A stretch of 64,000 nucleotides of DNA from Desulfitobacterium metallireducens DSM 15288 (GCF_000231405.2 NZ_CP007032.1:868001-932000), one strand, 5' to 3'; shown: positions 54,837-64,000, numbered from the stretch's first letter. Made by a program: numbers and translations. The notes: generated by a model from the sequence alone, not told the origin.

Positions 54837-55790
54837 GTGAAAAAAACTAGATTAGGACAAACGCAGTTAGAAGTTAGCGAAATGTGTTTTGGTGTTTTAC
54901 CTATGGTGCCACTTCAAGCGAGGATTTCGGAAGAAGCGGGCGGAGAACTCATTCTAGCTGCCCTCCGTCAAGGTGTAAATTTTATTGATACAGCAGAGAC
55001 CTATAATACATATCCCCATATCCGGAGAGCCCTGGACCAATTTAACGGAGAAGTCATCATTGCCACAAAATCTCCTGCACATACCTATGCCGATATGGAG
55101 AGAAGTATTGAGTTAGCCTTAAAATCTCTTGGACGTGAACAGATTGAGATTTTCTTACTCCATGCCGCTCGTGTGACTCCTGCCGTCTTCGAAGAACGGG
55201 CAGGAGCTTTTCAATGTTTAGTCGACTACAAGGAAAAGGGAATTCTGAAGGCGATCGGAATTTCGACCCACGTCGTACCTGTTGTAAGAAGAGCGGCTGA
55301 AATTCCTAATGTAGATATAATTTTTCCGATTGTTAATAAGCTGGGAATGGGAATCGTCGATGGGAGTATCGACGAGATGCTTCAGGCCATCCGTAAAGCG
55401 CACGATGCTCGAAAAGGGTTGTATGGGATGAAAGCCCTTGCCGGTGGACATCTGATCACTGACTTGAAAGAGGCTTTTGATTTTGTTCGCCAAATACCCG
55501 AATTAAGCTCAATAGCGGTTGGTATGGTGAAGCTTGAAGAATTAGAAATGAATCTTAAGATATTTAACGATGAAGAATTATCTGCGAACCTTACAATAGG
55601 GAACTTAAAAGCTTCAAAGAGGTTACATATCCTTACGAATATATGTAGGGGCTGTGGCACCTGTGTTGAGACCTGTCCTAATGCTGCTTTATCTTTGGTA
55701 GATGGTAAGGCTCAAGTCGATCGTGACTCTTGTATACTGTGCGGGTATTGTAATCCGGTTTGTCCGGAGTTTGCATTGCGAGTGGTATGA
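54837..55790 (+). CDS. Aldo/keto reductase with C-terminal 2[4Fe-4S] ferredoxin domain
   Basis: 317 residues. The AKR barrel (1-255) has DTAETYNT (Asp, Tyr), IATKSP (Lys) and LLHAARV (His), a complete tetrad. Residues about 270-315 hold CRGCGTCVETCP and CILCGYCNPVCP, two cubane clusters. Such ferredoxin-fused AKRs are common in anaerobes; the substrate is not known. GTG start behind a GGGGGGA tract. Followed by the PAS protein after 21 bases. Confidence 0.9.
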   Translation: MKKTRLGQTQLEVSEMCFGVLPMVPLQARISEEAGGELILAALRQGVNFIDTAETYNTYPHIRRALDQFNGEVIIATKSPAHTYADMERSIELALKSLGREQIEIFLLHAARVTPAVFEERAGAFQCLVDYKEKGILKAIGISTHVVPVVRRAAEIPNVDIIFPIVNKLGMGIVDGSIDEMLQAIRKAHDARKGLYGMKALAGGHLITDLKEAFDFVRQIPELSSIAVGMVKLEELEMNLKIFNDEELSANLTIGNLKASKRLHILTNICRGCGTCVETCPNAALSLVDGKAQVDRDSCILCGYCNPVCPEFALRVV

Positions 55791-55811
55791 AATAGAGTGA
55801 TGTAAAAACTC

Positions 55812-56432
55812 ATGACAAGGAGAGATTTCATGCAACAATTACTTCAACAAGACCCTTTCTTTAGGATTTTATTTGATACACTTCCCGTTTGGGCCTATGT
55901 CATGGATCCTGAGTGTCGGATCAATGCAGTCAACAAAGCAGCATGTGATTTCATAGGATGTACTCAAGGGGAATCCTATCTGCATCGATGTGGGACTATG
56001 TTGGATTGTATTCATCACACCGATGATCCTAGAGGCTGCGGATTTAGTCCCTATTGCAATTCATGTATTATTAGAAGCACCTCCCTTGAGGCAATCAAAG
56101 GGAAGGAAACACGTCGTACTAAGGGGGAAATTGAATTTGCTTCAGGCCAGGTTAAGTATGTGCTCGTGAGTTCAGCACCCTTCGAATATAAGGAAAAGAA
56201 ATTAGCGGTAACCATTATTGAAGATGTTTCTTTAGTAGTAGAGTTAAAAGGATTATTACCCATATGTGCATCTTGCAAGAAAATACGGGATGATCAGGGA
56301 TACTGGAATCATGTCGAACAGTATATTGAAGAACATTCTGAAGCAGAATTCACCCATGATATTTGCCCGAGTTGTACTGAAAAATTATATCCTGGATTAA
56401 ACTTGGGAGTCAGGGAGACTAAAATCGGATAA
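55812..56432 (+). CDS. PAS-domain protein with cysteine-rich insert and CxxC C-terminal module
   Basis: 206 residues. A PAS domain (about 15-140) includes a cysteine-rich stretch (HRCGTMLDCIHHTDDPRGCGFSP then YCNSC) with five cysteines and two adjacent histidines, possibly a redox or metal site. The C-terminal module ICASCKKIRDDQGYWNHVEQ to HDICPSCTEKLYP has two CxxC pairs and is known as a tail on sensory proteins of anaerobes. No enzymatic output domain, so it is probably a sensor that acts with a partner. The in-frame ATG at 55830 is an alternative start. Confidence 0.7.
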   Translation: MTRRDFMQQLLQQDPFFRILFDTLPVWAYVMDPECRINAVNKAACDFIGCTQGESYLHRCGTMLDCIHHTDDPRGCGFSPYCNSCIIRSTSLEAIKGKETRRTKGEIEFASGQVKYVLVSSAPFEYKEKKLAVTIIEDVSLVVELKGLLPICASCKKIRDDQGYWNHVEQYIEEHSEAEFTHDICPSCTEKLYPGLNLGVRETKIG

Positions 56433-56473
56433 ATCTCAAAAGCGATACCCCAGGGGGATGGAGGGAAGAAGAT

Positions 56474-56707
56474 TTGAAACAAAAATTAAAATTAGATAAG
56501 GAAAAAAGACAGGAGATGATTCGGACTCTGCAAGTTTATTTTCTTAATGAAAGAGAAGAAGAGCTAGGCGATTTAGCGGCGGATTTATTATTGGAGTTCA
56601 TCATTGATAAATTAGCATTCGAGTTTTACAATCAAGGCGTGTATGATTCCTATAAATTTATGAGTGAGCGAACGGAGGATCTGCTCGGGATTATCAAATA
56701 TGAGTAA
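56474..56707 (+). CDS. DUF2164 family small protein
   Basis: 77 residues with the family pattern KLDKEKRQEMIRTLQVYF, ELGDLAADLLLEFI and FEFYNQGVYDSYKFM. Function unknown. TTG start behind GAGGGAAGAAG. Ends at a bidirectional terminator. Confidence 0.8.
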   Translation: MKQKLKLDKEKRQEMIRTLQVYFLNEREEELGDLAADLLLEFIIDKLAFEFYNQGVYDSYKFMSERTEDLLGIIKYE

Positions 56708-56716
56708 AACAAAATA

Positions 56717-56755
56717 AAAAAGCCTTCCCAAGATTAAATCCTGGGAAGGCTTTAG
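56717..56755. terminator. Bidirectional terminator
   Basis: AAAGCCTTCCCA and TGGGAAGGCTTT form a perfect 12-bp stem with A-run before and T-rich sequence after, between convergent genes. Confidence 0.9.
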
Positions 56756-56763
56756 TTCAAATT

Positions 56764-57072
56764 CTACCAGTTGCTGTTACGAGTACTGGGTTGGTAACAT
56801 TCACGGCAATATACAGGTCTGTCACCAGTAGGTTGGAAAGGAACTGTTGTTTCTTTTCCGCAGTTGGCACAGGTTGCAGGGAACATTTCGCGTTGTGGGC
56901 GAGAATTGTATCCACCGTTGTTTCTGTTTTGAGCTTTTCTAGCAGCACGGCACTCTGGGCAACGACCAGGTTCGTTAGTAAACCCTTTTTCTGCATAGAA
57001 TTCTTGTTCTGAAGCGGAGAAAGTAAATTCAGCGCCACAATCTCTACAAGTTAAAATTTTGTCTTCAAACAT
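56764..57072 (-). CDS. Zinc-ribbon protein (three CxxC pairs)
   Basis: 102 residues with zinc-binding pairs LTCRDCG, GRCPECR, ATCANCG and VYCREC, i.e. two zinc ribbons, joined by a linker rich in N, R and G. This matches the small 'probable zinc-ribbon' proteins with a CxxC/FTxSEQEFY(A/E)xKGF motif. The ATG at 57072, with GGAGG 8 bases upstream, was chosen over 57141. Nucleic-acid binding is plausible; role unknown. Confidence 0.82.
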   Translation of the reverse strand: MFEDKILTCRDCGAEFTFSASEQEFYAEKGFTNEPGRCPECRAARKAQNRNNGGYNSRPQREMFPATCANCGKETTVPFQPTGDRPVYCRECYQPSTRNSNW

Positions 57073-57336
57073 TAAAAAAACCTCCAAATTTTTATTACCC
57101 GCTACATGGAAGTGTTCATTTCTTCCTAGAGCTTTAGGCAATAGAGAAGGTTTTTAGTAAATCCACAATTCAACGAGCTTGCTATCAGTATAACTGGAAT
57201 CGGAAGATAAGTCAAACATCCTATTGAAAACGCTTAAAAGTCAGTAAAGTCAGTAATATAGAAGGAATTGTACAGAATTAGAAAGAATTGAATTAAGAAA
57301 TATTAATAATATCAAAGGTAATTAGAGGTATGCATA

Positions 57337-57846
57337 ATGAAAATTCTTGAAGCATCGGAAAATTGTATTGATGCGATTCTGACCTTATGTAAAAATTGTT
57401 CCGAACATATGATTGATCAAGGAATTGATCAATGGGATGAAGTTTACCCAAACAAAGCGGTCTTCTTGGAGGATATCAGGACGAAATCTTTATTCCTTGC
57501 GGGATCTCCTAATATCTCTGAGCATATTATGGGGTGTATTGTCTTGAATGAACATCAAGACCCTGAATATGAAATGGTTAATTGGCAATATACATCTGAA
57601 AAAATTGCCGTGATTCATCGTTTGATGGTTGATCCTCTCTATCAAAGGCAAGGGATTGCCCAACACCTGATGAGCTATGCTGAAAACGTAGCTTCTGAAA
57701 GAAAGTATGGAGCGATTCGGTTGGATACATTTATCGAAAATGAACCTGCCATCCGTTTTTATAAGAAACGGGGTTATGAAGCTGTAGGAAATGTTTTCTT
57801 TAGAAAAGGAAAGTTCCTGTGCTTTGAAAAACGATTAAGTTCATAA
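57337..57846 (+). CDS. GNAT-family N-acetyltransferase
   Basis: 169 residues; the acetyl-CoA pyrophosphate loop is VDPLYQRQGIAQHLMSYAE and the C-terminal strand region RLDTFIENEPAIRFYKKRGYEAVG is typical. Substrate unknown. It lies 264 bases from the divergent zinc-ribbon gene. Confidence 0.88.
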   Translation: MKILEASENCIDAILTLCKNCSEHMIDQGIDQWDEVYPNKAVFLEDIRTKSLFLAGSPNISEHIMGCIVLNEHQDPEYEMVNWQYTSEKIAVIHRLMVDPLYQRQGIAQHLMSYAENVASERKYGAIRLDTFIENEPAIRFYKKRGYEAVGNVFFRKGKFLCFEKRLSS

Positions 57847-57875
57847 CCTCCAGGTATTTAAGAAGGAACAAAGAG

Positions 57876-57902
57876 AAGAACGAGAAGAACGAGAAGAACG
57901 AA
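57876..57902 (+). repeat. Three tandem copies of a 9-bp unit (AGAAGAACG)
   Basis: The purine-rich unit is repeated three times just upstream of the next gene's ribosome site, perhaps a slippage-prone spacer. Confidence 0.7.
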
Positions 57903-57914
57903 GGAGGGGAATAA

Positions 57915-58178
57915 ATGAGCAATCCATGTGGTACGACGCGTGCCAATATTCTCGAGAAAACCGAGGTGAGGGGGATCCCTGTTTATTTTGGGACGGGGGT
58001 CAACCCTGTAAATTCTCCAGCTCAGTTCTTTGTAGCTTGGGGGAAGGGAGTTCTTGAAGGGGGCTTGATTCGCACCTTTAACAATGAACAATTGGATTAC
58101 GGATTTCTCTGGTTTATCGACGAAGAGGAGGCTGAGGCCAAATATAGTGATTTACAGAAGGATTTGATGAAAGAATAA
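57915..58178 (+). CDS. Small protein of unknown function, 87 aa
   Basis: Begins MSNPCGTTRANILEK and contains GIPVYFGTGVNPVNSP and FFVAWGKGVLEGG. No transmembrane segment, single cysteine. GGAGGGG ribosome site. I do not recognise the family. Confidence 0.7.
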   Translation: MSNPCGTTRANILEKTEVRGIPVYFGTGVNPVNSPAQFFVAWGKGVLEGGLIRTFNNEQLDYGFLWFIDEEEAEAKYSDLQKDLMKE

Positions 58179-58290
58179 TTCGAAAAATCGACTTGATTTT
58201 CGAGAAATACAGAAGGATTGTAGAAAAAAAGCTAGAATTATATCTAATATAAAATTGAAACGATTTTAATTCAGCCTGCGGGAGGCATTT

Positions 58291-59391
58291 ATGAAAATTG
58301 AAAGCCAACAAAAACTTGTGGATTTGTGCTTTGAAACGGGCTATTGCTCTGATGCTGTAATTGCAGTGGCTTCACGTGTTTTCGAAGCCGCCCAAGAAGG
58401 AATATTGATGACTAATCCGCACGGAAGAATTGAATTTGTAAACCCAGCCTTTACGCAAACAACGGGGTACACGCTCGAGGAAGTCTTGGGTAAAAGTCCG
58501 CGTATTCTTAAATCCGGCAGGCATACGGTCGATTTTTATCGGGAGATGTGGTTAGACCTTAGCGAAAAGAGACAATGGCAGGGTGAAATTTGGAATAAAC
58601 GTAAAAATGGAGAGATCTACCCTGAAACGTTAGCCATCCATGCAGTTTATGACGAAAAGTCAGAGTTAACACATTATTTTGCGATTTTCACTGATATCAC
58701 TGCGGACATGAAGAGGCGTAAAGAATTAGAATTGGGAGGCCAAATTCAAAAGAACATTTTAAGACCTGACCTAATCCATGAGAGACTGAGAATGAAAAGT
58801 CTATTTCTACCCTATGATTACTTAAGCGGAGATTCCTATGATTACCGTTGGGATGAGGAAAATCAAATTTTCAAAGGATTTCTTTTCGATGTAATGGGGC
58901 ATGGGATCGTAACGGCTTTACAAGTATCTGCTCTTAGGGCAATTTTCCGGTATGTCGTCTCTAAAGATCTCTCTTTGTCGGAAAAAATGCAATGGTTGAA
59001 TCACGAAAGCATAGCTATTTTGCCTGAGGAGTTCTTTGCAGGTGCTATCCTTTTTAATATCGATCTTTTAAAAGAAACATTGACCTATTCTGTGGCGGGA
59101 ATCAACCATTTCCTAATTGCTTCTAGAGAACAAGGCATAAGGAAAGTAAGCCAACCCGGGCTCTTCTTAGGTATATCTGCAGAGGAGCAGTATGAGGAGT
59201 GTCAATGTTCATTCAAGCCTGGGGATGGAGCTGTTTTTTTAACAGACGGCTTTATGGACCCTATTCAAGAGAAAGATATCTCTTTAGAAAATATGGATAT
59301 AACAAATCTTATGGAGGTGTTAAGCTCGATGCTTTTCAGAGAAAACATCCTGGATGATGCCACTGCTTTAGGTTTTATATTCCAAAAGTAA
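58291..59391 (+). CDS. PAS-PP2C phosphatase (RsbU/SpoIIE-like)
   Basis: 366 residues: a PAS domain (about 28-145; AAQEGILMTNPHGRIEFVNPAF, GEIYPETLAI) and a PP2C/SpoIIE-type phosphatase (about 155-366) with metal aspartates in SGDSYDYRW, FDVMGHG and LTDGFMD. It should dephosphorylate a STAS antagonist, such as the one at 59921, in response to the PAS signal. First gene of a partner-switching cluster. Confidence 0.88.
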   Translation: MKIESQQKLVDLCFETGYCSDAVIAVASRVFEAAQEGILMTNPHGRIEFVNPAFTQTTGYTLEEVLGKSPRILKSGRHTVDFYREMWLDLSEKRQWQGEIWNKRKNGEIYPETLAIHAVYDEKSELTHYFAIFTDITADMKRRKELELGGQIQKNILRPDLIHERLRMKSLFLPYDYLSGDSYDYRWDEENQIFKGFLFDVMGHGIVTALQVSALRAIFRYVVSKDLSLSEKMQWLNHESIAILPEEFFAGAILFNIDLLKETLTYSVAGINHFLIASREQGIRKVSQPGLFLGISAEEQYEECQCSFKPGDGAVFLTDGFMDPIQEKDISLENMDITNLMEVLSSMLFRENILDDATALGFIFQK

Positions 59392-59437
59392 ATGACCTGT
59401 TGCTTTAAAACTTTAAACGAGGGAAGAGGTGAAAAAT

Positions 59438-59869
59438 ATGCGACAAAAACTGATGCAGTGTACCTTTGTAACAGAGCAAGAATACCAAGCCAAACGGGAA
59501 GAGGTTCATCTATGTATTGAGCACGCTTTAAAAAAGCTACCTGAGAATGAGGTGATCCTAGTAGAAATTGCGATCAACGAAGCGATCAATAATGCGTTTA
59601 GAGCTGGTTCAGGCCAAACCTTGGTGCCCGCAGTTACGTTAAGCCTCTCCTTACTCGAATCCCAGTGCTTATGTGTTCGTATTAAGGATGCAGGGAGCGG
59701 ATTCTGTGCTGAAGAGGTCTTGTCCGATTTTTCTACTCGAACGTGTGAGAATAATGAAGAATGGCAATGGGGGGAATCGGGTCGGGGGTTATTCATCATG
59801 GAGACAGTCATGGATCAGGTTCACTATAATGCTAAAGGAAATGCAGTCTCCCTACTTAAAAACATTTGA
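59438..59869 (+). CDS. RsbW/SpoIIAB-like anti-sigma kinase
   Basis: 143 residues, GHKL ATPase fold: N-box EIAINEAINNAFRAG, G1 IKDAGSGF, G2 SGRGLFIM. In partner switching it phosphorylates the antagonist or holds the output protein. The ATG at 59438 is preceded by AGAGGTGA; a GTG at 59429 is possible. No sigma factor is adjacent, so the output may be another target. Confidence 0.85.
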   Translation: MRQKLMQCTFVTEQEYQAKREEVHLCIEHALKKLPENEVILVEIAINEAINNAFRAGSGQTLVPAVTLSLSLLESQCLCVRIKDAGSGFCAEEVLSDFSTRTCENNEEWQWGESGRGLFIMETVMDQVHYNAKGNAVSLLKNI

Positions 59870-59920
59870 TAATTAGAATAATCTTTATTGAGTCAGAATT
59901 TTGAAGGAGGAACGTTTATT

Positions 59921-60223
59921 ATGTCGTTTGAAATTAATGCTAACCCCCAGGAGGTCGCGGTTATTTTAGAAGGGAAGATATTTGTCGAAGATGCAGCTCA
60001 GTTACGGGAAAGACTTCTCGATTTGATAAATCAAGGACATCGTCGGTTTATTATAGATATGCATAAAGCAACATATATCGATAGTTCAGGACTTGGCGTG
60101 TTAGTTGCTATCCATAAACGTGCTCTTGAGAATGGTGGAAAAGTTGTGATTAAAGGCTTACAGGGAGTTGTCAAAGATCTTTTCCTCATGACACGTCTCA
60201 ATAAGGTGTTTGAAATCGATTAA
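59921..60223 (+). CDS. STAS anti-sigma factor antagonist
   Basis: 100 residues with the phosphorylatable serine in YIDSSGLGVLVAIHKRA and the typical GKIFVEDAAQLRERLLDLI helix. The ATG at 59921 has GGAGG upstream; an in-frame TTG lies at 59888. It is the likely substrate of the neighbouring PP2C and kinase. Confidence 0.9.
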   Translation: MSFEINANPQEVAVILEGKIFVEDAAQLRERLLDLINQGHRRFIIDMHKATYIDSSGLGVLVAIHKRALENGGKVVIKGLQGVVKDLFLMTRLNKVFEID

Positions 60224-60249
60224 GGGCTAAGTAAGAAGGAGATGGGGTT

Positions 60250-62295
60250 ATGAAGCTATCCGTCCGGTTTCGGGTTTTAGGTGGGTATTTCGGGATTGTT
60301 TTTATTTTTATTGGGGCAATTTTGGTAAGCAGCTATTTCCAGAACAAAGTGGATACAAGCGTAGATGAAGTATTTAATCATGCGAATATTTTATCGTTGT
60401 CTAAAGATTTGCAAAGAGATATTCATAGTGCTGATGATAATATGCTCAGAGCGAGCAATGCGCAAACAGCTACTGAACGCAAACCTCTGGTCGATGCTTA
60501 TCGGGCTGATCTGCAAATGATTGACCAGAATCTTGCAGCAATAAACAAACTTGATCTACTGCCATCAGATCGACAGGATCTTCTAAAATTTCAAGATCTG
60601 TTGAAAACTTATACACAGTCTAATGAACAGATTATACAAAGTATACCTGGAAGTAATCTAGGGGTCTCAGGGCAGAACACATTTGAGCCTCTTGTGCTAT
60701 TGCTTACGAGCTTCGATCAAAGGCAAAGTGATACTTTGAAAGCGAACCAAACGGAAATTCTAAATAATATCAGCAGCGCTAATCGTAACAATGTTTTAGG
60801 TACTCTTTTAGCAGTTGCTATGGCAATTTTCGTTGGTGCAGTCCTTTCACGCTGGATTATCCGTGAGATCAATCAATTGCAAGAGACCATGAGTAAAGCG
60901 GGACTAGGCGATCTCACGGTTGTTGCAGAAGTTAAATCAAACGATGAATTTGGGGACTTAAACGCTGCTTTTAATGTGATGGTGACCCGATTGGCAGAAC
61001 TTGTGAATCAGGTTAGAGATCTTTCTAGTAATTTGGCAGCTTCTTCCCAGCAACTTGCGGCGACGAGTGAGGAAGTCACCGTTTCGGTAGAAGAAGTGAG
61101 TAAAAGCATGCAAACGGTAGCTTCTGATGCGGAGACGGGTACGAGATCAATTGTCGAGTCCTCTCAGGTTTTACTTGAACTTTCTTCCTTAACTCAAATC
61201 GCTAAGCAACAAAGTCAATCTGCTGCTGCAAGTTCTCAAACAACCTTAGAAACAGCAGAAAGTGGGAAAAAGACTGTTGAAGATGCCGTGAGTAGAATGG
61301 CAACGATTCGTACCAAGACACTCGAAACAGAAGAGCTGATGGTCACCTTAAGTGAACTTTCCCAACAGATTGACTCGATTACAGAAACGATTACAGGGCT
61401 TGCTGATCAGACTAACCTTTTAGCACTTAATGCAGCGATTGAAGCTGCTCGTGCAGGTGAATCGGGAAGAGGGTTTGCTGTCGTTGCTGAAGAGGTCCGT
61501 AAATTAGCTGAACTTTCGACCCAAGGAGCGAAAGATGCATCAGGATTAGTTCAAAAAGTTCTCGTTGGGGTGGAGGCAGCAGTTCAATCAACCAAAGCGA
61601 GTCGCGAAGAAGTCGAAAATGGTGTACAAATTATGAACCAAGCTGGAGAGGCATTGAACAATATTTATGAAGCGGTGCAACATACCGCTAAGGATGTTCA
61701 ATATAGTGTCGAGGTTACTGATTCAGAGGTCGCGAGCTCGGATAAGATAGTACAATTGATTAACACAGTTGCAAGTGCCATCGAAGGGACATCGGCACAA
61801 GCGCAGCAAGTTGCAGCATCTTCAGAAGAAATCAGTGCATCGATGGAAACGGTAGCAACGAGTATTCAGGAAACGGCACTCATGGCGCAAGAGTTAAATA
61901 ACGATGTAGATCACTTTAAGGTGATAAAGGACAAGCTAACAAACAAGGATATTCTCGAAAAAGCGAAAACAGATCATCTCCTCTGGAAGTCACGTGTCGT
62001 AAATATGATAAAAGGGCTTGAAACGCTTTCGCCTGAAGAAGTTACTTCTCATAATAATTGTCGACTGGGTAAATGGTATAATTCGGGTGATAATTCCTTT
62101 AAGGACATCTCAGAATTTAAGGCTATGGATGAACCGCATCGCTTAGTCCATGAAATGGCACAGGAGGCGGCTAAAGCTTATCAGCAAGGAGATATTAGAA
62201 AGGCTCAAAGTTGTCTTAAAAAATTAGATCTCCAATCAGGTAAAGTCATAAAATATTTAAATAACCTTATTGATAAAGCGGAAAATGTAAAATAG
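60250..62295 (+). CDS. Methyl-accepting chemotaxis protein with C-terminal CZB domain
   Basis: 681 residues: TM1 about 9-29, extracellular helical sensor, TM2 about 180-203, HAMP, MCP tip [34 protein letters not shown], and a C-terminal CZB domain (about 570-681) with [20 protein letters not shown] and [10 protein letters not shown], whose His/Cys residues bind zinc. CZB domains sense zinc or hypochlorous acid. Lies 26 bases after the STAS gene, so it may be co-transcribed with the partner-switching set. Confidence 0.93.
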   Translation: MKLSVRFRVLGGYFGIVFIFIGAILVSSYFQNKVDTSVDEVFNHANILSLSKDLQRDIHSADDNMLRASNAQTATERKPLVDAYRADLQMIDQNLAAINKLDLLPSDRQDLLKFQDLLKTYTQSNEQIIQSIPGSNLGVSGQNTFEPLVLLLTSFDQRQSDTLKANQTEILNNISSANRNNVLGTLLAVAMAIFVGAVLSRWIIREINQLQETMSKAGLGDLTVVAEVKSNDEFGDLNAAFNVMVTRLAELVNQVRDLSSNLAASSQQLAATSEEVTVSVEEVSKSMQTVASDAETGTRSIVESSQVLLELSSLTQIAKQQSQSAAASSQTTLETAESGKKTVEDAVSRMATIRTKTLETEELMVTLSELSQQIDSITETITGLADQTNLLALNAAIEAARAGESGRGFAVVAEEVRKLAELSTQGAKDASGLVQKVLVGVEAAVQSTKASREEVENGVQIMNQAGEALNNIYEAVQHTAKDVQYSVEVTDSEVASSDKIVQLINTVASAIEGTSAQAQQVAASSEEISASMETVATSIQETALMAQELNNDVDHFKVIKDKLTNKDILEKAKTDHLLWKSRVVNMIKGLETLSPEEVTSHNNCRLGKWYNSGDNSFKDISEFKAMDEPHRLVHEMAQEAAKAYQQGDIRKAQSCLKKLDLQSGKVIKYLNNLIDKAENVK

Positions 62296-62302
62296 TAAAG
62301 AA

Positions 62303-62330
62303 AAAGGATAGTGGCTTGCCACTATCCTTT
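62303..62330. terminator. Terminator between convergent genes
   Basis: AAAGGATAGTGG-CTTG-CCACTATCCTTT is a perfect 12-bp stem with A/T runs on both sides. Confidence 0.9.
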
Positions 62331-62364
62331 CTCTTTGACAGAAAACGATTACCTCATAAAAAAC

Positions 62365-64000
62365 TTAACTCTGAGGATCGAGTTTTGGAGTTGGAGTTCC
62401 GTGCATCAGCTCAAACCATCTGCGAATGGCTATGACAAGGATGATCGTTACTAAGACCATCATGATCCCGGTTAGAGCGGCTAAAAGGTTTTTGCCGACG
62501 GGAAGATAGTAAATGACAATATTTTGATATCCCGCAGCAATTGTGGTTATGGTAACGAAGATGAAGGGGATGATTGTTGTCCAAGCATATTGGGCTTTAC
62601 CCATCTTAAAAATTATGGTAGTCCCAATGGCTAAGGCCATACCTGCGAGTAATTGATTCGCTACCCCGAATAAGGGCCAAATGGTTGAAATATCACCATT
62701 ATAGACGAGATAACCCCAGGTGAGTGAAATTAAGGCACTTGATATAATCATTCCTGGAAACCAGTTTACTCTACCGAAAGGCTTATAAACTCTTCCTCCT
62801 AATTCTTGTAATAAATAGCGACCAACCCGTGTACCCGCATCAATGGTTGTGAGAATGAAAAGGGCCTCGAACATAATGACGAAATGGTAGAGGTAACTTG
62901 AAATAGAGGCAAGGAATGGGATTTTGCTGAAGATATCTGCCATTCCTACACCTAGGGATACTGCGCCTCCGGCTCTGCCTGCTACATTTTCACCGACCAG
63001 TGCGGAAAGTTGGGGAAGTTCCTGAATGGTCATGCCTAACTTCTGAAAAACTGCAGGAGCAGTATTGATGGCGAAGTAATCTGCAGGATGTAAACTCGTT
63101 GCAGCAATTAATGCCATTAAAGCGACAAATCCTTCAACAATCATAGCTCCAAAGCCAATCGGGAGGATATCCCGCTCGCGGGAAATCATTTTTGGAGTGG
63201 TCCCAGTTCCAATAATCGCGTGGAACCCTGAAAGAGCGCCGCAGGCGATAGTGATAAACATGAAGGGCCACACTGGGCCAGGAATAATAGGACCACCACC
63301 ACCGACAAAGGGTGTAAAGGCAGGCATTCTCAGGTTGGGTTGGATAAAGATAATGCCTAAAGCTAAAGCACCAATAACGCCTATTTTTAAATAGGTACTG
63401 AGGTAATCGCGTGGCGCAAGGAGGAGCCAGACGGGGAGAGCTGCAGCCGCAAAGCCATAGACTGCGAGAATGATCGCGAGCTGTTGATGTGAATAGGTAA
63501 AATACGGAGCAAAGAAGGATTGTTCAACCATAGGGCCGAGGATGACCCCAAGAAAAATTAAAGCTACACCAATAACAGTCGCCTCTCCGAGTCTGCCAAT
63601 ACGTATCCATCTGAGATAGATTCCCACAAAGAGAGCAATGGGGATGGTGACGCCAACGGTAAACGTTCCCCAGGGACTGTTAAAAAGGGCATTGACGACG
63701 GCTAAAGCTAATCCTGCCATGGTGATGATTAAAATGAAGAGCACGGCAAATGAAGAAACTATGCCCGCGACAGGACCAAGTTCATCTTTAGCAATTTCAG
63801 AAATAGACAAACCATCATGGCGTACTGAGGCAAAAAGGATAACCATGTCATGAACAGCACCAGCAAGGACTGTACCAATAAGGATCCAGAGAACGCCCGG
63901 CATGTAGCCATATTGAGCTGCAAGAGTGGGCCCGATTAAGGGGCCAGCACCCGCAATTGCTGCAAAATGGTGTCCAAATAGAACCCATTTGTTAGTCGGG
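62365..64000 (-). CDS. cstA: Carbon starvation protein CstA family transporter, 5' end off the window
   Basis: At least 544 residues, about 15 transmembrane segments. The frame is open to the right edge and its upstream residues TNKWVLFGHHFAAIAGAGPLIGP are the conserved CstA N-terminal core, so the start lies outside. Also present: GALSGFHAIIGTGTTPKM. CstA/BtsT-like proteins take up pyruvate or peptides under carbon starvation. Ends next to a shared terminator. Confidence 0.93.
   Translation of the reverse strand, partial: PTNKWVLFGHHFAAIAGAGPLIGPTLAAQYGYMPGVLWILIGTVLAGAVHDMVILFASVRHDGLSISEIAKDELGPVAGIVSSFAVLFILIITMAGLALAVVNALFNSPWGTFTVGVTIPIALFVGIYLRWIRIGRLGEATVIGVALIFLGVILGPMVEQSFFAPYFTYSHQQLAIILAVYGFAAAALPVWLLLAPRDYLSTYLKIGVIGALALGIIFIQPNLRMPAFTPFVGGGGPIIPGPVWPFMFITIACGALSGFHAIIGTGTTPKMISRERDILPIGFGAMIVEGFVALMALIAATSLHPADYFAINTAPAVFQKLGMTIQELPQLSALVGENVAGRAGGAVSLGVGMADIFSKIPFLASISSYLYHFVIMFEALFILTTIDAGTRVGRYLLQELGGRVYKPFGRVNWFPGMIISSALISLTWGYLVYNGDISTIWPLFGVANQLLAGMALAIGTTIIFKMGKAQYAWTTIIPFIFVTITTIAAGYQNIVIYYLPVGKNLLAALTGIMMVLVTIILVIAIRRWFELMHGTPTPKLDPQS

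Noticed and set aside
1-64000. CRISPR arrays, tRNA/rRNA genes, intact insertion sequences or prophage genes
   Set aside because: No regularly spaced repeats, tRNA cloverleaf, transposase or phage proteins were recognised anywhere in the window.

Overview
The window looks like chromosome from an anaerobic, endospore-forming Gram-positive bacterium, most likely a Clostridia/Peptococcaceae member of the Desulfosporosinus-Desulfitobacterium type. The evidence is moderate A+T richness, strong Shine-Dalgarno sites with many GTG/TTG starts, sporulation-type genes (Spo0E-like, CotJC-like, CgeB-like, sporulation-type kinase), purine and SAM-I riboswitches, a sigma-54 regulated anaerobic operon, oxygen-sensitive Fe-S enzymes and probable selenocysteine codons. 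The genus is an inference; no rRNA marker is present.

Layout. 1-1029: 3' part of guaA. 1170-5674: an MBL-fold hydrolase, a PaaX-like regulator and a two-gene ABC exporter behind a promoter covered by a 19-bp inverted repeat. 5802-5963: a small Spo0E-like gene. 6195-14207: the most distinctive region. A sigma-54 enhancer-binding protein faces palindromic sites and a -24/-12 promoter that drives a permease, 4-hydroxybutyryl-CoA dehydratase (abfD), an Nfu Fe-S scaffold, a small CUGC protein with an in-frame TGA, 4-hydroxybutyrate CoA-transferase (abfT), an unknown helical protein and a HesB-like protein with an in-frame TGA followed by a good SECIS-type hairpin. A thiolase fragment follows. The enhancer-binding protein itself ends at a TGA inside its DNA-binding helix.

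14389-24942: a sensor kinase, a glycan cluster (nucleotide-sugar dehydrogenase, CgeB/GT2 glycosyltransferase, DUF2334 deacetylase with FG-GAP repeats), a MarR regulator with a palindromic operator, an HD-GYP remnant, a chemoreceptor and an alpha/beta-hydrolase-like protein. 25123-34605: purine operon purE-B-C-F-M-N-H-D behind a purine riboswitch, without purK or purSQL, and with an unexplained 530-bp structured insertion between purB and purC. 34804-42094: CotJC-like protein, chemoreceptor, a CC-motif relative of the HesB-like selenoprotein, two WYL regulators, YhaM-like nuclease and an unknown gene.

42268-45112 (minus strand): metNIQ methionine transporter under a SAM-I riboswitch. 45284-53555: YerC-like regulator, hisZ, a phosphofructokinase, then hisG-D-B-H-A-F-IE with its own sigma-A promoter. 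53667-58178: tartrate/D-malate dehydrogenase, Fe-S aldo/keto reductase, PAS protein and small genes. 58291-62295: a partner-switching set (PAS-PP2C phosphatase, RsbW-like kinase, STAS antagonist) next to a CZB chemoreceptor. 62365-64000 (minus): 5'-truncated cstA.

How the parts combine: the sigma-54 operon would import a C4 acid, activate it with AbfT and dehydrate it with the Fe-S/flavin enzyme AbfD to a crotonyl-CoA-level intermediate, with Nfu and the putative selenoproteins as maturation or redox partners. The rest is biosynthesis (purine, histidine, methionine uptake), signalling and spore or surface glycan functions.
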